Origin: Bacillota bacterium
GTDB taxonomy: Bacteria; Bacillota; Limnochordia; Darwinibacteriales; Darwinibacteriaceae
NCBI GenBank assembly: GCA_012799115.1
Contig: JAAZLY010000247.1
Location: 1 to 9,925, forward strand
Direction of reading: 5' to 3'
Length of the DNA stretch: 9,925 bases
Shown: piece after piece, positions 1 to 6,832 of the stretch
Layout of the letters: each line of letters opens with the position of its first letter
Numbering within the stretch: position 1 is the stretch's first letter
The notes under the pieces: model-generated
Database searches by the model: none
Told to the model about the DNA's origin: nothing
Seen by the model: only the letters and a program-made list of their open reading frames with translations
Made by a program: the position numbers and the translations under genes

Positions 1-53
1 TCTTATATGCAAAGTAAGATAAATAGCATGATCAATCGCTACCCAAAAGTCAA

Positions 54-650
54 TCAGTTCTTGCGTTTTTCCTCTTTATAACGTGCTTCTAGGTCTTTCA
101 AGACCTCCTGAAGAAGTTCAACCTGGCGACTGATGGGATGATCTGGATCCTGCATTTGCTCCCCATAATGAAGAATGACCAGGTCTAACATTGCTACAGT
201 TTCATAGCGATACTTCTCGAAAAGATGTAGGGCACGCTCAGTAAATCCTTGTTCCTTATCCACCCATTTCTGCAAATCCTTCAGATTCGCAATACGATCC
301 GCAAGCTTCACGATGACTCCGTCTTCGATTGCAAAGAGGTCTCGCAGATAGGCATATTATGGATCTTCTTTGCGGGCGATCAAGTCCAACAGTCTGGCCT
401 CCTTGGGGCCTAGTCCGACTAGAGACTGCACGCGCTCCACTGTATATCCCTCTTGAGCATAATCCTCCACTACATCGTGGAGTATGGCCACATTTAAGAG
501 TCGAATAATGCGGATGTTGTCTTTCTGCAGATGCAAGAAACAGTAGTCTACGACATCCCGGGGATGTTGCACACTATATTTCTCCAATCCCTCCCTACGC
601 TTTGTGCCATAGAGTTTCTCCACCAATTCCATGGCGTTCGTTTGGCTCAC
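54..650 (-). pseudogene. HD-domain hydrolase, (p)ppGpp hydrolase-like, interrupted by an in-frame TAA
   Basis: Read through one TAA codon (357-359), this frame gives a 198-residue HD-superfamily protein. Candidate metal ligands are H29 (in QHP), H58-D59 (in AILHDVVED) and D118 (in VKLADRIAN). The spacing and the HDxxED and KLAD motifs resemble RelA/SpoT HD domains and the small alarmone hydrolases of the MESH1 type. The stop is codon 98. The intact upstream part (357-650) is 97 residues and lacks D118. The downstream part can be read from GTG 309-311 (85 residues, 54-311) and holds D118 but not the HD pair. Both parts are in the same phase, so this is a nonsense change, not a frameshift. The start is GTG at 650 with GGGAG nine bases upstream, and an in-frame TGA lies a little further upstream. 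It may be the last member of the operon ending at 783. Family assignment is fairly sure, alarmone activity is inference, and a sequencing error is possible. Confidence 0.72.
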
Positions 651-744
651 TCGCTTTGGCTCCCTTCGTTGCTCTCAACCGATGCTAATTGATCTCAGAC
701 TTCGTCAAGGGGACGCTAGTCCCTCCTGCAAAAACAAGCTTTTT

Positions 745-777
745 ATTGGGAATTTCCTGAACAATTGCTATCCCAAT
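745..777. repeat. Inverted repeat between symporter and HD gene
   Basis: Perfect 7-base arms ATTGGGA (745-751) and TCCCAAT (771-777) flank a 19-base loop, just after the symporter stop on the minus strand. A second small hairpin, GGGAC-GCTA-GTCCC, lies at 710-723. On the minus strand the larger hairpin is followed by A residues, not a T run, so it is a poor intrinsic terminator. It could act as an RNA-stabilising structure between the symporter and the HD gene. I find no convincing promoter for the HD gene in 651-782. Confidence 0.4.
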
Positions 778-782
778 CTAGA

Positions 783-2153
783 TCACAGCTTCAAGTCTCC
801 CCGATCCTGGAGGTCAGTGAGAATCCGCTGGTACATGGTCGTATCAATCCTATACTTATAGCGATACACCAGGTAACCCGCTAAGACAAAGAAGAGAGGT
901 AGGATCAGCATGGCGAACTTCATGAGCAGAAGTCCTTGCGCCGTCACATCAGAAGGAGTGAGAGCGTCATTGATACCAGAAAGAATCACTGTTGCACCAA
1001 CAATTCCGCTAGCGATGGCGCCGCCAATCTTGTTAATAAACGGTTGAAGGGAAAAGGTTACACTTTCATTGCGTTTGCCAAGCTTCCACTGGCCATACTC
1101 CACCGTATCGGCCAGAAACACGAGCATCAAGATCTGAATGAAGGCCTGCCCGAGAAACATCAATATGCCGGCAGCACCAATGAAAAGCATATTCATGGGT
1201 GAGAAGAAGAAGATCAGATAACCAATCACAACCAGAACGGTTGCAGCAGTGTAGAGGGATCTGCGCTCAAAGCGCTTGCTAAAGAGGGGGAAGACCGCTA
1301 ATGCACCAATCTGCGAGATTCCCAAGATGATGGCGAAAATGGAATACATCCCCTCGTCACCATAGGCGTACTTAAAGAAATACAGTCCGAAACTTGTAGT
1401 CGTCACATAGCCAATCATGAAAAGCGACATGGAAATAGCGGTATAGAGAAGCTGGTCGTTGTCGACAATGGCCCGGAACATGCCCCTTAGCGTTGTTGTC
1501 TCCTCGACTTTAAAGGCACCCTTCTTCTCCCTAACTCCAAAGAGGGTGATAGCCTGCCCCAACCACATCACAGCAACTAAAGCCACGGTAAACAAGGTAT
1601 AACTCTTGGTCATACTGCCCACTTGATTGCCTAACATGGTAGTTAGGGGAACAATACCCGCCACCACTGTAAAAAGACCAATATTGGCGCAGATTTTAGC
1701 GAAGGACCCGATCTTCTCCCTGTCTTTCTGGTCCATGCTCAGGGCGGGGAGCATCGACCAATAGGAGATATCATTGGTGGTATAGGCTATGCCCCACAGG
1801 AGGTAGAGTATGCCAAAGACTACCACAAAGGCAGGACCTGTCAGCCCAAAATCGGTGAACAACAAGACTGTAATGAGCCCGGAGAAAACAGCCCCAAGAG
1901 CTATCCATGGTTTGAATTTGCCATACTTCGTCCTGGTGTTATCCACGATTACCCCCATGACAGGATCGTTGAGTGCATCAAAAATCCTAGAGACCAGGAT
2001 AATTCCATTAATCCACCAGAGCGTAGCGCTAGAGACTCCTAGAATGTCAGTCAGGTAGAAGATCAAGTACATCGTCACCATGGCATACACCATGTCCCGT
2101 CCAATAGTCCCTAAGCCAAAGGCGTAGGTGTTACGATTGGTTGTAGCTTCCAT
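783..2153 (-). CDS. MelB-like glycoside:cation symporter (GPH family, MFS)
   Basis: A 456-residue integral membrane protein with about 12 hydrophobic segments, the usual size for the glycoside-pentoside-hexuronide:cation symporters. It aligns by eye with MelB of enteric bacteria. The helix II block FDALNDPVMG keeps two acidic residues (D59, D63) matching the cation-site aspartates D55 and D59 of MelB. D20 (in GRD) and D128 (in NDISYWS) match the sugar-site aspartates D19 and D124. The loop DNTRTKYGKFKPW is the family signature. It therefore probably imports a glycoside with Na+ or H+. The start chosen is ATG 2153, six bases after AGGAGG. ATG 2156 is also possible, and the GTG at 2177 next to the upstream stop is unlikely. 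It lies 24 bases after the glucosidase gene, which suggests that both handle the same sugar. The exact substrate cannot be read from sequence; an alpha-glucoside or alpha-galactoside is the natural guess. Confidence 0.92.
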   Translation of the reverse strand: MEATTNRNTYAFGLGTIGRDMVYAMVTMYLIFYLTDILGVSSATLWWINGIILVSRIFDALNDPVMGVIVDNTRTKYGKFKPWIALGAVFSGLITVLLFTDFGLTGPAFVVVFGILYLLWGIAYTTNDISYWSMLPALSMDQKDREKIGSFAKICANIGLFTVVAGIVPLTTMLGNQVGSMTKSYTLFTVALVAVMWLGQAITLFGVREKKGAFKVEETTTLRGMFRAIVDNDQLLYTAISMSLFMIGYVTTTSFGLYFFKYAYGDEGMYSIFAIILGISQIGALAVFPLFSKRFERRSLYTAATVLVVIGYLIFFFSPMNMLFIGAAGILMFLGQAFIQILMLVFLADTVEYGQWKLGKRNESVTFSLQPFINKIGGAIASGIVGATVILSGINDALTPSDVTAQGLLLMKFAMLILPLFFVLAGYLVYRYKYRIDTTMYQRILTDLQDRGDLKL

Positions 2154-2177
2154 CATGCTCCTCCTCATTGGCCCCAC

Positions 2178-3794
2178 TCAAGACTCCTTGAGAATCACCG
2201 CTTCGTAGGGTTGTAGATTGCCATCATAGATCTCGCGATCATAGTTCGACAACACCAAGCTTGCCCCTGCAAAGGAAGCCTTTCTATCCCTTTTCGAGAA
2301 GTTCAAGAGGACCAGGAGCGATTCTTCCCCGAGTTGACGCCTGTAGGCAAAGAAATCCCGGGAGATCTCTACTTCCTCAAAGGTACCGGCCTTTAAGACC
2401 TCACTCTCAGCCCTGAGAGCAATCATGGTTTTGTACATCTCCCGAATCGAATTTGGGTCATCTAGCTGTGAGCGTAGATTGATCCTGGTATAGTTTTTGT
2501 TAACGCCGAGCCAGGGTTTGGCCCTAGTAAATCCACCGTGTTTCTCTGAACTCCACTGCATAGGAGTCCGAGCATTGTCCCGAGAGGTGGCTTTCATCAT
2601 GTTCCACCGTACGCGCCGAGGAAAGCCAAGGCGCCTGGCGATCTTGTCGATATTGTGCGACTCCACATCTTTCAGATCGCTCATCCGGGTAAAATCGAAA
2701 TTGGTCATTCCGATCTCCTGCCCTTGATAGATAAAGGGGGTTCCCCGCAGGCTTAGGAGCATAATGCAGAGGAGTTTCGCAGATTTTTCCCAGTAGACAC
2801 CATCATCACCAAAGCGCGATACGGAACGTGGTTGATCATGATTCTCGAAGTAATTGGCATTCCAAGGGAGAGCCCTTTGCCATTTGCTAATACTCTTGGC
2901 AAAACGTCCAGCATGGAACTTCCGTTTGAACCACTTCACGATGTACTGATCCGTTTCCATATGTTCAAAGGAGAAGACCATGTCAAGTTCTCCCCGGCTC
3001 GGATCCATCAAATCCAGGGCATCTTGTGGTGTCACAAAAACGGTCTCGCCCACAGTGAAACAGTCGAAGTGATCGAGTACATCCCGGCGCAAGGTACGTA
3101 AGATCTCATGGGTACCTTCCTGGGATAGATAGTGTTCGCTACCAGTGAGAATGAGACGAGGCTTGCCATCTTCAAGACTGGATTTATAGAGAATGTTGAT
3201 CACATCACAGCGAAACCCAGCGACCCCCTTCTCTAGCCAAAAGCGCATAATATCCTTCACTTCTTGAATGACCCTAGGGTTATGATAGTTCAAGTCTGGC
3301 TGGTCCTTGGCAAAAAGGTGCAAGTAGTATTCCTCTCGCACATCGTCATATTGCCAGGTTCCGCCCCCAAAGAAGCCGCTCCAGTTGTTGGGAGGCTTCT
3401 TCCCCTTGCCGGGACGCCAAATATAGTAATCTCGGTAAGGCTCCTCCTTGCGGCGACTTTTTTGAAACCATGGGTGTTGATCGGAAGTGTGGTTAATCAC
3501 CAGGTCCATCACAATCTTTATGTCTCGCTTCCCCGCTTCAGCCAGGAGCTCCTCCATATCGGCCATCGTGCCAAACTCGGGATGAATAGCCTTGTAATCG
3601 CTAATGTCATATCCATAATCCACATTGGGCGAAGGATAGACAGGACTGAGCCAGATGATACCAATGCCCAAATCAGCAAGTTCATCCAGATGTGCGATGA
3701 TTCCTTGGAGATCACCAATACCGTCAGCATTCGTGTCTTGGAAGCTGCGGGGATAGATTTGATATGCCACCCGTTCCTGCCACCACTTTAGCAT
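2178..3794 (-). CDS. Alpha-glucosidase, GH13 oligo-1,6-glucosidase type (MalL-like)
   Basis: A 538-residue GH13 enzyme with the layout of oligo-1,6-glucosidases, dextran glucosidases and trehalose-6-phosphate hydrolases. The catalytic triad is visible: nucleophile D197 (GFRCDVIN), acid/base E250 (TVGET) and transition-state stabiliser D320 (NHDQPR), close to D199/E255/D329 of the Bacillus cereus enzyme. The N-terminal Asp/Asn-rich calcium-site loop (residues 20-28) and the QPDLN motif are present. V198 after the nucleophile is the residue associated with alpha-1,6 preference in this group. There is no signal peptide, so it acts in the cytoplasm on sugars already imported, presumably by the symporter encoded 24 bases downstream. 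The start is ATG 3794 with AGGAGG nine bases upstream. An open extension to 3911 overlaps the ABC gene and has no homologous look. The exact substrate (isomaltose, sucrose, trehalose or trehalose phosphate) is uncertain. No PTS gene is nearby, which argues mildly against a phosphorylated sugar. Confidence 0.93.
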   Translation of the reverse strand: MLKWWQERVAYQIYPRSFQDTNADGIGDLQGIIAHLDELADLGIGIIWLSPVYPSPNVDYGYDISDYKAIHPEFGTMADMEELLAEAGKRDIKIVMDLVINHTSDQHPWFQKSRRKEEPYRDYYIWRPGKGKKPPNNWSGFFGGGTWQYDDVREEYYLHLFAKDQPDLNYHNPRVIQEVKDIMRFWLEKGVAGFRCDVINILYKSSLEDGKPRLILTGSEHYLSQEGTHEILRTLRRDVLDHFDCFTVGETVFVTPQDALDLMDPSRGELDMVFSFEHMETDQYIVKWFKRKFHAGRFAKSISKWQRALPWNANYFENHDQPRSVSRFGDDGVYWEKSAKLLCIMLLSLRGTPFIYQGQEIGMTNFDFTRMSDLKDVESHNIDKIARRLGFPRRVRWNMMKATSRDNARTPMQWSSEKHGGFTRAKPWLGVNKNYTRINLRSQLDDPNSIREMYKTMIALRAESEVLKAGTFEEVEISRDFFAYRRQLGEESLLVLLNFSKRDRKASFAGASLVLSNYDREIYDGNLQPYEAVILKES

Positions 3795-3816
3795 GAAACG
3801 TCGCCTCCTCCGTGCT

Positions 3817-4548
3817 TTACAGAATCTGCCGCAAGAACTGCCTGGTTCTTTCCTCCCGTGGGTTTTCAAAGATTTCTTCTGGAGGCGCGTCTTCCACGAT
3901 AACGCCGCCATCCATAAAGATCACCCGGTCTGCCACTTGGCGAGTAAAGCCCATCTCATGGGAGACCACTAACATGGTCATGCCGCCTTCCGCCAGATCT
4001 GTCATGACCTGCAGTACTTCCCCAATCATTTCCGGATCCAGCGCACTTGTTGGTTCGTCAAAGAGCATGATCTTGGGATTCATAGCTAGAGCCCTCGCAA
4101 TGGCCGCCCTTTGTTGCTGACCGCCAGATAGGGTCCCGGGCTTTTTCGAGGCCTGATCACGAATCCCCACCCGATCGAGATAGCGCAGAGCGATTTCCTC
4201 TGCCTCTGCCTTATCCATACCCCGCACCGTTCTCGGGGCTAGTGTCACATTATCCAGGATCGTCATGTGGGGATAGAGGTTAAAGGACTGGAAGACAAAG
4301 CCCACCTCTTTCCTCAGCTCCACTAGGCTTTTTTGGTCCTGCAATTCTACTCCATTGACCACAATACGTCCCTCTTGTATCTCTTCCAGGCCATTTAAGG
4401 TCCTCAGTAGGGTGGACTTGCCAGAGCCAGAGGGCCCGATCAAAACCACAACCTCACTTGGTGCCACCTCAAGATCTACTCCGCGAAGTACATGGAGCTT
4501 TCCATACCATTTATGCACATTTTCCATTCTGATGATTGCTTGTTCCAT
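3817..4548 (-). CDS. ABC transporter ATPase, polar amino acid type (GlnQ/HisP-like)
   Basis: A 243-residue ABC ATPase, a full-length single nucleotide-binding domain. Walker A is GPSGSGKST (38-46), the Q-loop glutamine is Q87, the signature is LSGGQ (140-144), Walker B is IMLFDE (160-165), the D-loop is SALD (168-171) and the switch histidine is H197. The sequence around Walker A, FQSFNLYPHMT and the ending VxEDxPPEEIFENP are typical of the polar amino acid uptake group (GlnQ, HisP, ArtP). The start chosen is ATG 4548, seven bases after GGAGG. ATG 4569 has no good ribosome binding site. It is the first gene of the operon, and its stop lies 22 bases before the glucosidase start. No permease or substrate-binding protein lies in the window, so its partners are encoded elsewhere or lost. 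Assignment to the amino acid group rests on overall resemblance; a role in sugar uptake is not indicated by the sequence. Confidence 0.9.
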   Translation of the reverse strand: MEQAIIRMENVHKWYGKLHVLRGVDLEVAPSEVVVLIGPSGSGKSTLLRTLNGLEEIQEGRIVVNGVELQDQKSLVELRKEVGFVFQSFNLYPHMTILDNVTLAPRTVRGMDKAEAEEIALRYLDRVGIRDQASKKPGTLSGGQQQRAAIARALAMNPKIMLFDEPTSALDPEMIGEVLQVMTDLAEGGMTMLVVSHEMGFTRQVADRVIFMDGGVIVEDAPPEEIFENPREERTRQFLRQIL

Positions 4549-4601
4549 ATCTCTTCCTCCACTTTCCATTCCTAGCGCATAGTATTCGTTATCCTTTGCA
4601 T

Positions 4602-4630
4602 ATTATTGCGTTTTCTCCTTTTCCCGTCAA
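4602..4630 (-). promoter_or_regulatory. Sigma-A type promoter of the ABC-glucosidase-symporter operon
   Basis: On the minus strand TTGACG (4625-4630, 5 of 6 consensus) is followed after 17 bases by AATAAT (4602-4607, 5 of 6). Transcription would begin near 4595, giving a leader of about 45 bases before ATG 4548. Its -35 box lies only seven bases from the nearest element of the opposing promoter. Confidence 0.6.
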
Positions 4631-4636
4631 TATCCC

Positions 4637-4665
4637 TTTATTTGCTGACAGCAGAGAGATATAAT
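4637..4665 (+). promoter_or_regulatory. Promoter of the EamA transporter gene
   Basis: A perfect TATAAT is at 4660-4665. The best -35 at 17-base spacing is weak (TTTATT, 4637-4642, 3 of 6). A leader of about 30 bases would precede ATG 4704. It is back to back with the minus-strand promoter at 4602-4630. Confidence 0.5.
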
Positions 4666-4703
4666 AGTAGACGGTGTCTAGAATAGACTAGGGAGAGACG
4701 TAT

Positions 4704-5609
4704 ATGAATCTGTTACAAGCGAACTTAGGAGAAATAGCTGCTCTGTCCACAGCCCTCTGCTGGACAATGAATGCGATGGCCTTCGAAGCCGCTGGCAAGA
4801 AGGTGGGTTCCCTTGCCGTCAACTACATTAGATTCTTCATCGCCTTTCCCCTCTTGGTCATTACAGCCTATTTTACCAGAGGATTGGCCTTCCCAGTTGA
4901 CGCGACCTCAAGTGCCTGGATCTACCTCTCCCTCTCTGGCCTCATTGGCTTTGTCCTAGGAGACATCTTTCTTTTCCAGGCCTTAGTTGAGATCGGATCG
5001 CGCATCACCCTCTTAATCAAGTCCATGGGACCTCCCTTAGCTGCCCTTGCAGGCTTCTTGCTTTTGGGAGAGACGATTTCGCCAGTGGGTCTCGTGGGCA
5101 TGTTAATCACAATCTTCGGTATATCCCTAGTGATCCTAAGCCGCAATTCTAAGGAAAGACGGGTTCGTTTCAACCGTCCCTTACGGGGTATTTTCTTTGC
5201 CTTCCTCGGCGCGGTCGGACAAGCTTTGGGACTCATCTTTAGCAAACTCGGAATGGGTTCTTACAACCCCCTCGCCGCTACACAGATCCGGATTATCGCT
5301 GCCTTCATCGCTTTCACCATCCTGATTACAGTCTGGAAGAAATGGTCCGATATTTGGGGTGCCTTCAAAAACAAGCGGGCTATTGGTGAGATCGCCCTCG
5401 GCGCTATTTTGGGTCCCTTTGTTGGCGTCACCTTGTCCCTAGTGGCCCTGCAATACGCTCCAGCCGGCGTTGTTTCAACCCTAACGTCCATCTCACCGAT
5501 CTTAATCATACCTTTTTCTATAGGGATCTATAAAGAGAAAGTGCTCCCGCGGGAGATCCTAGGAGCACTTATTTCCATCCTTGGCGTGATTCTCTTGTTT
5601 CTTCGCTAG
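4704..5609 (+). CDS. EamA/DMT-family transporter
   Basis: A 301-residue membrane protein with about ten hydrophobic segments in two homologous halves (roughly residues 8-146 and 160-300), the standard layout of the drug/metabolite transporter superfamily. Each half ends in the typical pattern: LLLGETISPVGLVGML near 119-133 and YKEKVLPREILGALIS near 276-291. Members export or import small metabolites such as amino acids; no substrate can be deduced here. The start is ATG 4704, eight bases after AGGGAG. The gene stands alone on the plus strand, diverging from the ABC operon and converging on rocD. Its TAG stop overlaps the rocD stop by four bases (CTAG, 5606-5609). No terminator for this gene is evident downstream. 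Confidence 0.9.
   Translation: MNLLQANLGEIAALSTALCWTMNAMAFEAAGKKVGSLAVNYIRFFIAFPLLVITAYFTRGLAFPVDATSSAWIYLSLSGLIGFVLGDIFLFQALVEIGSRITLLIKSMGPPLAALAGFLLLGETISPVGLVGMLITIFGISLVILSRNSKERRVRFNRPLRGIFFAFLGAVGQALGLIFSKLGMGSYNPLAATQIRIIAAFIAFTILITVWKKWSDIWGAFKNKRAIGEIALGAILGPFVGVTLSLVALQYAPAGVVSTLTSISPILIIPFSIGIYKEKVLPREILGALISILGVILLFLR
5531..5570 (-). terminator. Probable intrinsic terminator of the GTPase-rocD operon, inside the EamA gene
   Basis: Perfect 9-base inverted arms AAGTGCTCC (5539-5547) and GGAGCACTT (5562-5570) flank a 14-base loop. On the minus strand the hairpin starts about 35 bases after the rocD stop and is followed by the T-rich stretch TCTCTTT. On the plus strand the downstream sequence is less T-rich, so the minus-strand role is preferred. 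The T tract is imperfect, and the loop can form competing hairpins. Confidence 0.5.
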
Positions 5610-6811
5610 ACCTGCGTCAGGACCTTGGCGATACGCTCTAAGGCCCAATCGATTTCCTCTTTTGTGATGGTTAAGGGTGGGGCGAACCTGATCGTGTAAT
5701 CATGGGTCTCTTTGCATAGTAGACCAAGCTCCATGAGACGCTCACAGAAGGGCCTGGCTTTGCCATATTCTTCCTTGACCTCTAGTCCGATCAAGAGTCC
5801 CTTGCCCCGAATTTCCTTGATCAAAGGACTTTGAATCTTCTTCAGCCCCGCCACAAAATACTGCCCCAGAGAAAAGGCTTGCTGGACAAGGTTTTCATCT
5901 TCCAGAACTTCAAGTGCCGCAAGACCCACTGCGGAACCTAGGGGATTTCCCCCAAAGGTGGAACCATGATCGCCAGGACCGAAGACATCCATAATCCCCT
6001 CACTCGCCAACATGGCCGAGACAGGGTACACTCCACCACCAAGAGCTTTGCCCAAGAGAAGTACATCAGGCTTAGCATCTTCGTACTGGTAGGCAAAGAG
6101 CTTTCCGGTGCGTCCTAGACCCGTTTGGATCTCGTCAAGCATCATCAGAACATTGTTACGGTCCGCAATCTCCCGCATGCGAGCTAGATATCCTTCGGGC
6201 GGAACCAGCACTCCTCCTTCACCCTGAATGGGTTCAGCCAAGATCGCTACAGTATTCTCGGTAATGGCATTTTCCAAAGCCTCAGCATCACCAAAGGGTA
6301 CGCTGATAAACCCAGGTGTGAAGGGGCCGAATCCATAGCGATACTGCTCTTCTGTGGAGAAACTGACAATGGTCACTGTACGTCCATGGAAGTTATTATC
6401 ACAGACGATAATCTCCCCTTGATTCTCAGGCACACCCTTTTTGACCAGGCCCCATTTGCGCGCGGCTTTAAGGGCAGTTTCCACTGCCTCAGCCCCCGTA
6501 TTCATGGGCAACGCCTTTTCGAATCCAGCCATTTGACAGAGTGTCTTTAGAAATGACCCCATTGTCTCGTTGTGAAAGGCCCTAGATGTAAGGGTAACTT
6601 TGCTCGCCTGTTCTAACAAGGCGCCAATAATCCTGGGATGTCGATGTCCCTGATTGAGGGCAGAGTAAGCTGAAAGCATATCAAGGTACTTCTTACCCTC
6701 CACATCTGTCACCCAGACTCCTTCGCCTTGCTCGATGACAATGGGAAGGGGATAGTAGTTGTTTGCACTGTAACGTTCGACATCTCTGATGAACTCGTCT
6801 GTTCGGGCCAT
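5606..6811 (-). CDS. rocD: Ornithine aminotransferase
   Basis: A 401-residue class III PLP aminotransferase, the same length as Bacillus subtilis RocD. It transfers the delta-amino group of ornithine to 2-oxoglutarate, giving glutamate-5-semialdehyde and glutamate (EC 2.6.1.13), a cytoplasmic step linking arginine/ornithine with proline and glutamate. The OAT hallmarks YSALNQGHRHP and MNTGAEAVETALK are present. The PLP-phosphate region is followed by D226 in LDEIQTG (pyridine nitrogen contact), and the Schiff-base lysine is K255 in LGKALGGG. The start chosen is ATG 6811, nine bases after AAGGAG. ATG 6820 directly abuts that site and is rejected. It lies 21 bases after the GTPase gene, so the two are almost certainly cotranscribed. 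Acetylornithine aminotransferase (ArgD) is the main alternative, but the motifs favour OAT. Confidence 0.93.
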   Translation of the reverse strand: MARTDEFIRDVERYSANNYYPLPIVIEQGEGVWVTDVEGKKYLDMLSAYSALNQGHRHPRIIGALLEQASKVTLTSRAFHNETMGSFLKTLCQMAGFEKALPMNTGAEAVETALKAARKWGLVKKGVPENQGEIIVCDNNFHGRTVTIVSFSTEEQYRYGFGPFTPGFISVPFGDAEALENAITENTVAILAEPIQGEGGVLVPPEGYLARMREIADRNNVLMMLDEIQTGLGRTGKLFAYQYEDAKPDVLLLGKALGGGVYPVSAMLASEGIMDVFGPGDHGSTFGGNPLGSAVGLAALEVLEDENLVQQAFSLGQYFVAGLKKIQSPLIKEIRGKGLLIGLEVKEEYGKARPFCERLMELGLLCKETHDYTIRFAPPLTITKEEIDWALERIAKVLTQV

Positions 6812-6832
6812 GGCAATCATCTCCTTAGCTGT

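Noticed and set aside
1..53. Open minus-strand frame running off the left edge after the HD gene
   Set aside because: It stays open to the edge but has no ATG, GTG or TTG start with a ribosome binding site in view, and the visible stretch is too short to recognise.
745..777. Intrinsic terminator after the symporter
   Set aside because: The hairpin has a long loop and is followed by A residues on the minus strand, so it does not meet terminator criteria; it is kept only as an inverted repeat.
631..2058. Plus-strand open frames across the symporter and its upstream gap
   Set aside because: They lie opposite well-supported minus-strand coding sequence and have no recognisable domains and no proper ribosome binding sites.
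3795..3911. 39-residue N-terminal extension of the glucosidase
   Set aside because: It overlaps the ABC gene, is rich in Arg/Lys with no family resemblance, and the AGGAGG site supports ATG 3794.
4603..4616. Possible catabolite-responsive element (cre) between the operon promoter boxes
   Set aside because: The minus-strand sequence AGAAAACGCAATAA matches only 8 of 11 fixed consensus positions and lacks the symmetric right half.
4922..5509. Minus-strand open frames opposite the EamA gene
   Set aside because: They are antisense to a clear ten-helix transporter, with skewed Arg/Lys/Pro composition and no ribosome binding sites.
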